From: Pontibacter chinhatensis
GTDB lineage: Bacteria; Bacteroidota; Bacteroidia; Cytophagales; Hymenobacteraceae
Reading direction: 5' to 3'
DNA: 64,000 nucleotides
Assembly: GCF_900113285.1 (NCBI RefSeq)
Contig: NZ_FOOT01000002.1
Location: 434,001-498,000, forward strand
Made by a program: the position numbers and the translations under genes. Below the pieces are notes generated by a model that made no database searches, was not told the origin of the DNA, and saw only the letters and a program-made list of their open reading frames with translations. Each line of letters opens with the position of its first letter. The stretch's first letter is position 1. This document shows, piece after piece, positions 1 to 7,831 of the stretch.

Positions 1-935
1 ATGAGTTTGGCGTGAATTACGTGAAAGAGCTGGGCTTTATTCCTGCCGATGAGGAAGTGGAAAGCGTGGCCAAAGGTCTGGAGTACGCCATTGCTGACTG
101 GAGCATCGCGCAGGTGGCCAAAAAACTAGGCAAGCAGGCCGATTACGAATACTTCAGCAAGCGCGGCCGCTACTACGAGAACTACTTCGACAAACAGACC
201 CGCTTTATGCGCGGCAGAGTTTCTGAGAATGAGTGGCGCACGCCGTTCGATCCGTTTAAATCTACGCACCGCAAGGATGATTATTCCGAAGGCAACTCCT
301 GGCAGTACACCTGGCTGGTGCCGCAGGACGTGGAAGGCCTGATTAGCCTAATGGGCGGTGAGGAAGCCTTTGCTCAGAAGCTGGACTCGCTGTTCGTAGC
401 GGAAGGCGACATGGGCGAAGAGGCCTCGAACGACATCACCGGCCTGATTGGGCAGTATGCGCACGGCAACGAGCCAAGCCACCACATCACTTATATGTAC
501 GCCTACGTGGGCCAGCCCTGGAAAACGGCCGAGAAAGTACGCTTCATTGTGGAGAACTTTTATACTGATAAACCGGACGGATTGATCGGCAACGAGGACG
601 TGGGCCAGATGTCGGCCTGGTATATTTTCTCTACCCTGGGCTTCTATCCACAAAACCCTGCCAACGGTACTTACGTGTTCGGCAGCCCGGCTGTGCATCA
701 GGCCACACTTTCCTTACCGAATGGCAACAAGCTGGAGGTTGTGGCCAACAACAACAGCAAGGAGAACAAGTACATCCAAAGTGTTACGTTGGACGGGAAG
801 CCATACACCAAGTCCTACATCCTGCACAGGGATCTGATAAAGGGCGGCAAACTGGTATTCGAGATGGGCAACACGCCAAGCCCTACCTGGGGCACAGCCA
901 AAGCAGATCGACCAAAATCCGAGCCTGCCCAGTAA
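1..935 (+). CDS. GH92 alpha-mannosidase, C-terminal part
   Basis: The gene enters from the left edge; the reading frame is open from base 3, so the GTG at 12 is not the real start. The visible part is the C-terminal half of a glycoside hydrolase family 92 catalytic domain. Family signatures are GNEPSHH with ITYMYAYVGQPW (about 466-525) and GLIGNEDVGQMSAWY followed by LGFYPQNP (about 580-660). GH92 enzymes are calcium-dependent exo-alpha-mannosidases, usually alpha-1,2 or alpha-1,3, that trim high-mannose N-glycans. Linkage specificity cannot be read from this fragment. A hairpin terminator follows at 961. It is the only glycan enzyme here on the plus strand, so it is probably the end of a separate transcript that serves the same substrate as GH125. 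Confidence 0.93.
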   Translation, partial: EFGVNYVKELGFIPADEEVESVAKGLEYAIADWSIAQVAKKLGKQADYEYFSKRGRYYENYFDKQTRFMRGRVSENEWRTPFDPFKSTHRKDDYSEGNSWQYTWLVPQDVEGLISLMGGEEAFAQKLDSLFVAEGDMGEEASNDITGLIGQYAHGNEPSHHITYMYAYVGQPWKTAEKVRFIVENFYTDKPDGLIGNEDVGQMSAWYIFSTLGFYPQNPANGTYVFGSPAVHQATLSLPNGNKLEVVANNNSKENKYIQSVTLDGKPYTKSYILHRDLIKGGKLVFEMGNTPSPTWGTAKADRPKSEPAQ

Positions 936-960
936 CCCATAAACTCACCCAATAAGGTAT

Positions 961-991
961 AAGCCCTCTGTAGATTTACTATAGAGGGCTT
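961..991 (+). terminator. Rho-independent terminator after GH92
   Basis: Arms AAGCCCTCT (961-969) and AGAGGGCTT (983-991) form a 9 bp stem followed by TATTTTT. It lies 26 bases after the GH92 stop codon. Confidence 0.85.
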
Positions 992-1043
992 TATTTTTAA
1001 CTTTATACTTTGAGCAAGACACAGCCATACTTGAAAGTATAAA

Positions 1044-1727
1044 ATGGACCTGCAGACGCACTATAACACGCTTTGGGAGAAATCACGGGCAGGCTTTGAG
1101 GCCGGTAGCTTTAAGCTTGATCCCTGGATTGATAACCCTGCTGACGACAGGCTTGGCATCACCCTGCTGGCGCGTCCCTCCTGTGAGGTAAGAGAGCGCA
1201 TCCGCGCCTTTCTGGACGAGCTGCAACAGGTAGCGCCGGAGCAGTATTTCTATCCCGACACTGATCTGCACATCACCATCCTGTCTATCATTTCCTGCAC
1301 TGCCAGCTTCACACTAAGCGCGGTAAAACCAGCGGATTACGTGCAGTTGCTGGAAAGTATAACCCACCACGCCAGCCCTTTTGAAATTGATATCAACGGC
1401 ATCACCGCCTCCCCAGAAGCTGTCATGGTACAGGGCTTCCCACTGGACAACAGCCTGCAGATGCTTCGGGAAAGTATACGCGCCGCCTTTAGCTCCACCT
1501 CGCTGCTGCAGTCTTTGGACCAGCGCTATACTTTAAAAACCGCTCACGCTACGGTACTCCGGTTCAGGGCACCCGTTCAGCAGCCGGAGAAGCTTTTAAG
1601 GTTACTGGAGAATTATAGAACCTATGATTTCGGCACCTTTGAGGTGGAGGAACTGGAGGTGGTGTACAACGATTGGTACCAGCGGGCGGAGAAAGTAAAG
1701 GTGTTGGGTAGGTTTAAGTTAGGATAA
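1044..1727 (+). CDS. 2H phosphoesterase superfamily protein
   Basis: A 227-residue protein with the two H-x-T motifs that define the 2H phosphoesterase fold (2'-5' RNA ligase and cyclic phosphodiesterase relatives): H76-I-T78 in LHITIL and H168-A-T170 in AHATVLRF. Spacing and total length fit the family. There is no signal peptide, so it should be cytoplasmic. Known members hydrolyse cyclic phosphates on RNA ends or small nucleotides; the substrate here cannot be told. It sits 52 bases after the GH92 terminator and has no evident link to glycan use. Three copies of the TATACTT/AAGTATA heptamer lie inside the gene (near 1356, 1469 and 1527), and another just precedes the start codon. Confidence 0.8.
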   Translation: MDLQTHYNTLWEKSRAGFEAGSFKLDPWIDNPADDRLGITLLARPSCEVRERIRAFLDELQQVAPEQYFYPDTDLHITILSIISCTASFTLSAVKPADYVQLLESITHHASPFEIDINGITASPEAVMVQGFPLDNSLQMLRESIRAAFSSTSLLQSLDQRYTLKTAHATVLRFRAPVQQPEKLLRLLENYRTYDFGTFEVEELEVVYNDWYQRAEKVKVLGRFKLG

Positions 1728-1761
1728 GTGTATTGCTGCTTCTCCCCCGCTGCTCTCTTCT

Positions 1762-1870
1762 GGCGCAAGCATCCGCTTGTGCCTTTATATACTTTGGCTA
1801 TACTTCCTGATTTATACTTTCGCTGGCGCGAGCTTGTAGCTCGTGTCTTTTTATACTTTGAGTTGTACTT
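1762..1870. repeat. Framed hairpins and TATACTT array
   Basis: Two hairpins share an outer frame. The first (1762-1783) has arms GGCGCAAGC and GCTTGTGCC around ATCC. The second (1825-1847) has arms GGCGCGAGCT and AGCTCGTGTC around TGT. The pairs that do not match as DNA are G-T, which would be G-U wobbles in RNA. Between and after them lie TATACTT copies at about 1786, 1799, 1813 and 1851. Confidence 0.7.
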
Positions 1871-1884
1871 TCATAGCCGCCGCT

Positions 1885-2135
1885 TCCTACAACTGGTCAC
1901 AAGTTATCCTTACCGGTTAAAGTTCATCCTCCAGACTTACATACCTATCGTTTCATCTCCTACTTTCTGCCCTCCTAGGCCGGGAGGCCTCGCCTTCGGG
2001 CATCGCGCTGCTTTCGCTTCCTGCCCTCGTACCTCGGGCTGCCTCGCTTGCGCTCGTCACCGGAATCTCTCGAGGCGCTCAACCCAAAGGCTGGGTTAAG
2101 GTCGATAGCCACTTGCTATGCAACTTCAGCCAAGT
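1885..2135. repeat. Long intergenic repeat, copy 1
   Basis: This stretch aligns by eye with 9820-10073 in the same orientation. Shared blocks in order are GTTCATCCTCCAG, AGGCCGGGAGGCCTCGCCTT, GGCATCGCGC, CACCGGAA, GGCGCTCAACCCAAAGGCTG with TAAGG, CGATAGC and ATGCAACTT. It contains small palindromes such as GGCC-GGGA-GGCC and AACCCA-AAGGC-TGGGTT. An open frame crosses it but is composed of repeat sequence, so I do not call a gene. Confidence 0.65.
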
Positions 2136-2151
2136 CCCCCTTTGAAGGGGG
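2136..2151. repeat. C-run/G-run hairpin
   Basis: Arms CCCCCTT and AAGGGGG around TG, followed by TAGGGGG. The same unit recurs inverted at 16230-16245 and 21534-21549. Confidence 0.6.
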
Positions 2152-2213
2152 TAGGGGGATGAGAATCGCCTGTAGATCATTCTCCTCTCTGGACAATGCG
2201 ATTTCCTTCTGGT

Positions 2214-2310
2214 AAACTCGCTTGTTATGGCGCCCGCTATACTTGGGCCTCCGGCCCAGTCGGATTACAAATCCGACCTCATAGAAAGGCACGGGTTGCA
2301 AACCCGCGCC
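2214..2310 (-). repeat. Covarying three-hairpin module, copy 1
   Basis: Read on the minus strand this matches the module at 16305-16424. On the plus strand its hairpins are: 2244-2258 with arms TGGGCC and GGCCCA around TCC; 2259-2277 with arms GTCGGATT and AATCCGAC around ACA; and 2288-2310 with arms GGCACGGGTT and AACCCGCGCC around GCA. The left edge holds the shared block GGTAAACTCGCTTGTTATGG. Confidence 0.75.
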
Positions 2311-2340
2311 AGCAAGTGGGGGTGGATTTATACTTTGTAG

Positions 2341-2360
2341 GGACAGGTCGCGACCTGTCC
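2341..2360. repeat. Perfect 20 bp palindrome
   Basis: GGACAGGTCGCGACCTGTCC reads identically on both strands. It sits directly after a TATACTT copy in the spacer between the converging genes at 1727 and 2677. Confidence 0.8.
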
Positions 2361-2413
2361 GCGCGAGAGCTGCAGCTATAAAACTTATACTTTCGCACCA
2401 GTAATCACAGACT

Positions 2414-2435
2414 CCCCGCCTTAGCTAAGGAGGGG
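2414..2435. repeat. Near-palindromic GC-box hairpin
   Basis: Arms CCCCGCCTTAG and CTAAGGAGGGG pair with one mismatch and are followed by a GGGGTGGTTGGACCC block. Related units are at 10080-10101 and 45147-45168. Confidence 0.65.
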
Positions 2436-2532
2436 ATAAAGGGGTGGTTGGACCCGGCACTGCAATCCTGCTAATCTTTCAATCCTGAAGATCCTGATTC
2501 AGACAAAGTATAGAGTATGGTCAGCGCAAGTA

Positions 2533-2600
2533 TGGCTTTTCAAGCCAGTCTGGTGGCAAACCCGACGTCATAACAGGACACAAATCTGAAGACTTGCGCC
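2533..2600 (-). repeat. Degenerate hairpin module copy
   Basis: Same order as the module at 26108-26174: TGGCTT and AAGCCA around TTC (2533-2547), then a decayed 19 bp unit (2548-2566), then a decayed 25 bp unit ending in ACTTGCGCC (2576-2600). Only the first hairpin is still perfect. Confidence 0.55.
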
Positions 2601-2638
2601 AGGAAAGTTCCGTAATGGAGATAAGTACCAGCAGAAAC

Positions 2639-2667
2639 AAATCGAGCTGCAGTTGGCAGCTCGATTT
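2639..2667 (-). terminator. Terminator after the GHL10 gene
   Basis: Arms AAATCGAGCTGC (2639-2650) and GCAGCTCGATTT (2656-2667) form a perfect 12 bp stem with a 5-base loop, 10 bases beyond the stop codon of the minus-strand gene at 2677. T-rich sequence lies on both sides, so it may act in both directions. Confidence 0.8.
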
Positions 2668-2676
2668 TATACTTTC

Positions 2677-3771
2677 CTACAACTTCACCGAGGCCGAGGC
2701 GCGTTCCAGCGCCTGCAGCACCTGCTCATTCACATCACCGAAGATAGACACGCCCTTGGCTCCGTTGGCCAGCGCGATTTCGATGCCTTGCTGTAGTTCT
2801 TCGTTGCTTTTAAAGTCAGGCAAGTATAAACCGGCGTAGAGCGGGAATTTCCCATTCAGAAAGTGCACGCCTTCCGTCACGGCATCGCCTATCCAGCGAA
2901 CATCCTCTTTGTAGAAACCGTGGTAAATCATTGGGTACACCGCGTTCAGGTTCCAGTTGGTCCAGTCCTGCCGCACGATGCGGCGGGCTACCTCCGGGGT
3001 TGGGAATACGGCGGCCGTGATGGGTTTCTTCTTCTCCTTGGCCACTTCGGCCAGGTGGTTGACGATGGTATTTACGGCGTTGTAGCGGTACAGGCGCCAC
3101 GACAGGCTGGCTTCCGGGTACTCCAGTTCCTCGATGGCCTTGCCACGCCATGCTTTGAACTTAGTGCGGCACACCTCACAGTAGCAGTAGTCGTACTCTG
3201 GCAGCTCTTTGGTCTGCTCAATCTTATAATCACTCCACAGGTTCACCGGCAGAATCACGTCGCAGAAGCGTACATAATCGAGGTGGATACCGTCGATGTA
3301 ATCTTTGCTGAGGATGTTGCGCACGTCCTCGGCCAGGTACTGCTTCACCTCCTCGCGGGAAGGGCACAGCCAGCGGTAGTACCCCACATACGGCGGCTTG
3401 TCGGCACACGACTCGCCCTTGCGGTTCTGGGCATACCACTCCGGGTGCTTTTGCAGCAACTCCTTCTCGCCCCGGTTCATGGTCCACATCCAGCGGTGGG
3501 CCTCCAGTTTGTTAGCTTTGGCCGCCCGGAAATGCTTCTCGCTATCCGCCTCAAAAAAGATCCCCCGGATACCTGCCTCGTAGAAGCGTTTGTACTGGCG
3601 CTGCAGTTCAGCCTCTTTATCGGCTTTATTGGGCCTTACCCATACCCAGTGCCTGAGCTGTTTGTTTTTAGCTGCTGGCGCTGTGGCAAGTTCGGCTAGA
3701 GCAGGCGCAGGTATACTTGCTGCCAGACCGGCTAGCGCACCCGCTTTCAGAAAGGATCTTCTTGTTTTCAT
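2677..3771 (-). CDS. GHL10-type glycoside hydrolase, Tat-exported
   Basis: A 364-residue protein beginning MKTRRSFLKAG, a twin-arginine signal ending near ALA. I place the start there rather than 16 codons upstream because it creates an ATGA overlap with the gene at 3768 and puts the signal at the N terminus. The body resembles glycosyl-hydrolase-like family 10 (GHL10/DUF187), a TIM barrel. Supporting motifs are GIRGIFFEAD, YIDGIHLDYVRF and LNAVYPMIYHGFY, with the DYVRF Asp a likely active-site residue by family analogy. Four cysteines in YDYCYCEVC and RWLCP could bind metal or form disulfides. The substrate is unknown. Translational coupling to the CBM9-like protein suggests that the two work together. 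Confidence 0.75.
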   Translation of the reverse strand: MKTRRSFLKAGALAGLAASIPAPALAELATAPAAKNKQLRHWVWVRPNKADKEAELQRQYKRFYEAGIRGIFFEADSEKHFRAAKANKLEAHRWMWTMNRGEKELLQKHPEWYAQNRKGESCADKPPYVGYYRWLCPSREEVKQYLAEDVRNILSKDYIDGIHLDYVRFCDVILPVNLWSDYKIEQTKELPEYDYCYCEVCRTKFKAWRGKAIEELEYPEASLSWRLYRYNAVNTIVNHLAEVAKEKKKPITAAVFPTPEVARRIVRQDWTNWNLNAVYPMIYHGFYKEDVRWIGDAVTEGVHFLNGKFPLYAGLYLPDFKSNEELQQGIEIALANGAKGVSIFGDVNEQVLQALERASASVKL

Positions 3772-4919
3772 TGTAAGCCTTTTATCGTTTGTACAAATCC
3801 GTTTTCGTTGATGCTCCATACTTTGCCGTCGGGCCCTTGTATGGCGGCCATGAACTGCAGCGTGCCCGCCTCCAGTTTCAGCTGGTTTGCCTTGCCTTCC
3901 ACCTCCACCTTGCCGTTTTTCAGGCCCAGCTCTTTCAAGGATTTACTGTAGCGTCCGTGCTTCCCAAAATACTCTTTCTGGCGGTAATACACCAGCCACA
4001 GGTACTGTTTCTGCATCTCGGCGTACGGCATGGTGAAATTTATACTTTGCTCACCGGAAGGCTGCTGGCTGAAGTATAAATATCCCCAACGCTCGGGCAG
4101 GTGCATGTTAATCACCCCTTGCGGCGACCACACCCAGTTATACTCCGGCAACGGCTTTCCGTCCTCACCTTTGCGCTTTACATACTTTCCGTCTACCACA
4201 TCCACATCCCACTGCACCCGCGAGAAGTTGATGCGCCACAGCGTGCCTTCGGTGGGTACACGTGTAACATTCCCTAGCGTTACCGAGCGGAACGGGATAG
4301 CCATTTCCACCGTCCAACCTTCGTCGGTATCGGTCGGGTCGTTGAGGGTGCCCTGCACCTGCACTGCCGACTTCAGCCCATGCAAATCCCAGGCAATCAG
4401 GGCGCCGTTGTTGTTGCGGTAAGGCTTAGAGAGGAACAGGTCGAAAATGGTGTTCAGCGCGTTCACCTCCACCTCAAAATACTGGTGCGTGTCGTTATCT
4501 GGGTCGATGAATACTTCGAAATCGTTGTCGTAGAACACCACTTCGTCGTGCTTCGTCAGGTTAGCCCAAACGTGCGGCTCTTTCATCTCGGCGGCAATGT
4601 ATAAATGCTCGTTATCCCAGGCCATTTTCACACGCGTCTCATAGGTTGGCGCCGGTTTTAAGTCACCTTCTATGTCGGTGAACAAATCGGTCCAGGCAGC
4701 TTGCTGCCATACCTTGTCGTTGAGGTGGCCGTCTATATTGGGGGCCTCCTTTGTGAAGTGGGTAACGTAATGTTTCGGTTCTGTGAACAGGTGCTCCAGC
4801 CCAGCAAACGGAGAGGCCGTTTTAGCCTTTCGCTTCGCTTTCGCGGAGGGATTATCTTCTGCCTGCGCGGCCAGTACGGCAAAAAGTACCAGCCAAAGGG
4901 TGAGGTAATGCTTTATCAT
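3768..4919 (-). CDS. CBM9-like carbohydrate-binding protein
   Basis: A 383-residue exported protein with a signal peptide ending at AQAE. From about residue 45 it resembles the family 9-like carbohydrate-binding fold found in many Bacteroidota proteins: the PNIDGHLNDKVWQQAAW opening, YETRVKMAWDNEHLYIAAEMKEP, the acidic FYDNDFEVFIDPDND segment and GWTVEMAIPF. It probably binds sugar and has no visible catalytic signature. A C-terminal part (about 290-383) includes MQKQYLWLVYYRQKEYFGKHG and ends in a small beta-rich segment that I do not recognise. The gene overlaps the downstream GHL10 gene by four bases (ATGA), a strong sign of co-translation. A 330-base spacer rich in hairpins separates it from the upstream GH20. 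Confidence 0.75.
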   Translation of the reverse strand: MIKHYLTLWLVLFAVLAAQAEDNPSAKAKRKAKTASPFAGLEHLFTEPKHYVTHFTKEAPNIDGHLNDKVWQQAAWTDLFTDIEGDLKPAPTYETRVKMAWDNEHLYIAAEMKEPHVWANLTKHDEVVFYDNDFEVFIDPDNDTHQYFEVEVNALNTIFDLFLSKPYRNNNGALIAWDLHGLKSAVQVQGTLNDPTDTDEGWTVEMAIPFRSVTLGNVTRVPTEGTLWRINFSRVQWDVDVVDGKYVKRKGEDGKPLPEYNWVWSPQGVINMHLPERWGYLYFSQQPSGEQSINFTMPYAEMQKQYLWLVYYRQKEYFGKHGRYSKSLKELGLKNGKVEVEGKANQLKLEAGTLQFMAAIQGPDGKVWSINENGFVQTIKGLQ

Positions 4920-5006
4920 ATGTAAGGTATAAAAGCGTCTCCCTTATCTATAAAAATCAAAGAGAGACGCTAAAGCAGAATTTATACTTGATGGTTGTAG
5001 GAAGCT

Positions 5007-5191
5007 GTTCCGGATTTGCAATTCGGAACCCTACTAACTGCGGATTTGCAATCCGCTTACTTGCCAGTAGCTATTGCCTTTGCTCTTGCGGATGACAAAT
5101 CCGCGGGTATTATACTTTCGGATTGCAAATCCGAAAGGGCGATTGCAACTGGCACATATCAGAACTATACTTTCGCCAGTTACAAACTGGC
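5007..5191. repeat. Cluster of fixed-geometry hairpins
   Basis: This fills most of the 330-base spacer. Five hairpins follow one another: 5007-5029, arms GTTCCGGATT and AATTCGGAAC, loop TGC; 5040-5056, GCGGATT and AATCCGC, loop TGC; 5088-5104, GCGGAT and ATCCGC, loop GACAA; 5115-5137, CTTTCGGATT and AATCCGAAAG, loop GCA; 5175-5191, GCCAGTT and AACTGGC, loop ACA. The fourth is a perfect 10 bp stem and overlaps a TATACTT heptamer. No gene is supported here. Confidence 0.75.
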
Positions 5192-5249
5192 AGCCATACT
5201 TTACCACCAGTTACAGCTGCGCTCAAACTGGCGGTATGTACTTTTTATA

Positions 5250-7562
5250 CTATTGCACAGCAGGCGCATACTTAAACCAGCTGGCCGGAATGGGCTGCGG
5301 CTCTCCTCCGTCTTTGCTGTAAAGAAGCTGCAAAGTATAGCCTCCGCCACCTTCAATAAAATCCAGCGCAAATGGCTGCAAGCCTTTCTCCAGCGCTACC
5401 TGACCGATTTTCTCCTGTGGTGGGTGCAGACCGTCGTTATCCACTACCAGGCGGTCGGCAATACGCAGCACGCCACCATCGTCGCAGGTGAAAAAGAAAG
5501 TATAGATTCCTGTTTCCGGCACCTCCAGGTAACTTCTGAATTGCACGCCAAAGCTTGGCGCCTGTGCCTCACGTGGAACCTGCAGCTGCGCTACCTCTGC
5601 CACACCGGTTGGCGTGGCCTTGGTCATACCTCCTGTATTCTTGAAGGACGCCTTGTAGTAGGTCGCCTGCAAACCTGGCTTTGTACTTTTAGCCGCTACC
5701 GCCTTGGCATACGTCTGCTTTTCGTACGTGGTGGTGTAGGTATCGCCTTTCAAGCCTTCCGGTGTAAAGGCAGCTATCTTGAGCGTGGTCGTCTCCGTAA
5801 TTGTCAGCGGCTTGTCCAGTACCTTGGAAGAAGTCGTGGGCTGGCTGCCGTCGGTGGTGTAGCGGATAATCAGGTTGTCGAGTGGTTTTGGGATGTCCAG
5901 CGTGGCCTTGTCGGTGAACACGTTCACGTCCATAAAACCTTCCAGGTCAGGCAGGCGGTAGTTTACATCCAGCGCGTCGAGGCGTTTGTAGTGTGTCTGC
6001 AGGCGCTTCAGGTAAGACTCATAATCCCGCTTGTCAGACCAAACCACTTCAGCCAGCGCCGTCATACGCGGCATGTACATGTACTCGGCCCGGTTCTCGG
6101 AGGGGATGTACTCGGTCCAGATATTGGCCTGCGCCCCCAATATAGCCTTGGCTTCCTCGGCGTTCAGCCCCTTCGGCACCACGTTGAAATGGTACACGTT
6201 ATACACTGACTTCTTATCAGGTATTCCGTCGAAGTATAGCGGGCTGTTTGGCGTCATGATGACCTTGTTGCCGTTTCTGGCGGCGTGCAGTGGGGCATTG
6301 GGTGCCCAGGTGCGCCAGAACATCACCACAGCATCCGAATTAATGCCACCCTCCAGCATCTCATCCCAGCCAATCAGCGTCTTGCCCTTGGAGTGGAAGA
6401 ACTTTTGCATGCGGTAAATAAAGTAGCTCTGCAGCTCCTCCACGTTTTTCAGGCCCTCGCGCTTCATCAACTCCTGGCAACCGGCGGAGTTGGCCCAGGT
6501 GGTTTTCTCCACCTCGTCGGCACCCAGGTGGATGTACTGGCTCGGGAACAGCGCGATAATCTCGTTGAACACGTTCTCGGCAAACTCATAGGTGCTCTCC
6601 TTGCACGGGCAAATCGGCACGGAGAACGTCTCGCCCCAACCCGATTCGCCGCAGGTCAGGAACGGGTAGGCATCAATAGCGGCCTTCATGTGGCCGGGCA
6701 TGTCAATTTCAGGGATGATTTCGATGTGGCGGGCAGCAGCGTAGGCGATGATGTCCTTCATCTCCTCCTGCGTATAGAAGCCGCCATACATCGTCTGCCC
6801 GTTTTTCTGCACCACGTGGCGCTCGTCCAGGGCAAAATCCGGGTTCTCTTTGGAACGGGCAATCACGTCGCGGTCGTGGTTGTTGAAGGTGCGCCATGCG
6901 CCTTCCTCGGTCAGTTTCGGGTACTTTTTGATTTCGATGCGCCATCCCTGGTCGTCGGTCAGGTGCAGGTGCAGCTTGTTAAACTTGTAAAGCGCCATCA
7001 GGTCGATGAACTTCTTCAGGTAATCGGTCGTGAAGAAGTGGCGGCTCACGTCCAGGTGCATGCCGCGCCAGCCATACACCGGCTCGTCCTGAATCTGCAG
7101 GGCCGGAAGTATAAGCTGCGCCTGCGCTGCCTGCTGCTCTATACTTGCCGGCAGCAGTTGGCGCAGCGTCTGCACTGCCCGGAACATGCCTGCCGATTCC
7201 TTCGCCGATAGTACTACCTGCTTCGGCGTGATGCTCAGGCGGTAGCCTTCGGGTGTGTTTATACTTTGGTCGTACTGGAAAACAATGGAATTGGCGGAGG
7301 CTTTCTTTGCCTCTTTCAGCTTTTTGCCCAGGCTACCGGAAAGCAGGTATTGCAGCTGCTCGGCCTCGTTCTTAAAAATGCTCTCCTTGGGCAGCACCAG
7401 CTTGGTTTTGGAGGTGATGGTAAAGCTGCCCTGCTGCGGGGTCAGTGAGCTTGGGTACGGAATCAGGGGGTACTTCGGGTCGAGGGTTTGCGCCGTTGAC
7501 AAGGTTTGCACCCCAAGAAAAATAACTGTGAAAAGTAGGGCGTAAAGGTAGTGTTTGAACAT
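5250..7562 (-). CDS. GH20 beta-hexosaminidase with chitobiase-C and PA14 domains
   Basis: A 770-residue secreted exo-beta-N-acetylhexosaminidase, expected to remove terminal GlcNAc or GalNAc. Signal peptide to about residue 24. The GH20b-like N-terminal domain spans about 30-155 and the catalytic barrel about 158-530, with HLHLTDDQGWRIEIKKYP near 198 and the catalytic pair D349-E350 in YIHLGADEVEK, where the glutamate is the acid for substrate-assisted cleavage. Residues 545-615 resemble the chitobiase C-terminal fold (IIRYTTDGSQPTTSS). Residues 630-765 look like a PA14 carbohydrate-binding domain (GLQATYYKASF, YTFFFTCDDGGVLRI, GYTLQLLYS). It is the largest-footprint GH20 of the four here and the only one with PA14, which hints at binding a bulky polymer or mucin. 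Confidence 0.93.
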   Translation of the reverse strand: MFKHYLYALLFTVIFLGVQTLSTAQTLDPKYPLIPYPSSLTPQQGSFTITSKTKLVLPKESIFKNEAEQLQYLLSGSLGKKLKEAKKASANSIVFQYDQSINTPEGYRLSITPKQVVLSAKESAGMFRAVQTLRQLLPASIEQQAAQAQLILPALQIQDEPVYGWRGMHLDVSRHFFTTDYLKKFIDLMALYKFNKLHLHLTDDQGWRIEIKKYPKLTEEGAWRTFNNHDRDVIARSKENPDFALDERHVVQKNGQTMYGGFYTQEEMKDIIAYAAARHIEIIPEIDMPGHMKAAIDAYPFLTCGESGWGETFSVPICPCKESTYEFAENVFNEIIALFPSQYIHLGADEVEKTTWANSAGCQELMKREGLKNVEELQSYFIYRMQKFFHSKGKTLIGWDEMLEGGINSDAVVMFWRTWAPNAPLHAARNGNKVIMTPNSPLYFDGIPDKKSVYNVYHFNVVPKGLNAEEAKAILGAQANIWTEYIPSENRAEYMYMPRMTALAEVVWSDKRDYESYLKRLQTHYKRLDALDVNYRLPDLEGFMDVNVFTDKATLDIPKPLDNLIIRYTTDGSQPTTSSKVLDKPLTITETTTLKIAAFTPEGLKGDTYTTTYEKQTYAKAVAAKSTKPGLQATYYKASFKNTGGMTKATPTGVAEVAQLQVPREAQAPSFGVQFRSYLEVPETGIYTFFFTCDDGGVLRIADRLVVDNDGLHPPQEKIGQVALEKGLQPFALDFIEGGGGYTLQLLYSKDGGEPQPIPASWFKYAPAVQ

Positions 7563-7667
7563 AATATGTAAGTATAAAAGCGTAAGCTGTGTTGAGTGAT
7601 GCTGTTTTGCAGCGTCACTCTTAAGTTTGGTTTGCAGGTAGAGCTGTTACTGCTGTCTGAGATGCAT

Positions 7668-7777
7668 GGCGCGAGCGTCCTCGCTCGTGACCGGCTATCG
7701 TGGGGCCTCTGGCCCATTTAGTAGAAACAGCGGCCAGAGGCCACCCCTATACTCAGCACGAGCGAGGACGCTCGCGC
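7668..7777. repeat. Nested palindrome of two opposed hairpins
   Basis: Positions 7669-7689 and 7757-7777 are exact 21 bp inverted repeats. Each arm is itself a hairpin with a CGAGCG/CGCTCG stem and a 4-base loop. Inside lie TGGGGCC-TCT-GGCCCA (7701-7716) and GGCC-AGA-GGCC (7732-7742), which are also mutually inverted. The whole 110 bases could fold as one long cruciform or as four local hairpins. Confidence 0.8.
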
Positions 7778-7791
7778 TATAATACTTCTGA

Positions 7792-7823
7792 AACCCACCT
7801 CTGTCTCTTGGGAGGGGTGGGTT
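7792..7823 (-). terminator. Candidate terminator after GH29
   Basis: Arms AACCCACC (7792-7799) and GGTGGGTT (7816-7823), eight bases beyond the stop codon of the fucosidase at 7832. It belongs to the GC-box family seen at 2414 and 10080, so it could be a repeat that serves as a terminator. Confidence 0.5.
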
Positions 7824-7831
7824 AAGTATTT

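Noticed and set aside
996..1010. TATACTTTG as the Bacteroidota -7 promoter box (TAnnTTTG)
   Set aside because: The spacing is off by one base, and the motif occurs in both orientations deep inside genes, so it cannot be a promoter signal in general.
1728..2099. 123-residue plus-strand frame starting at a TTG/GTG-like codon
   Set aside because: It starts directly at the stop of the 2H gene and runs over hairpins and repeat blocks; the similar frame at 9798-10061 arises from the same repeat.
5007..5191. Regular hairpins resembling a CRISPR array
   Set aside because: Units differ in length and sequence, no constant repeat with unique spacers exists, and no cas gene is present.
5016..6209. 397-residue plus-strand open frame
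   Set aside because: It lies opposite the GH20 gene and has no family features; the minus-strand frame carries the catalytic motifs.
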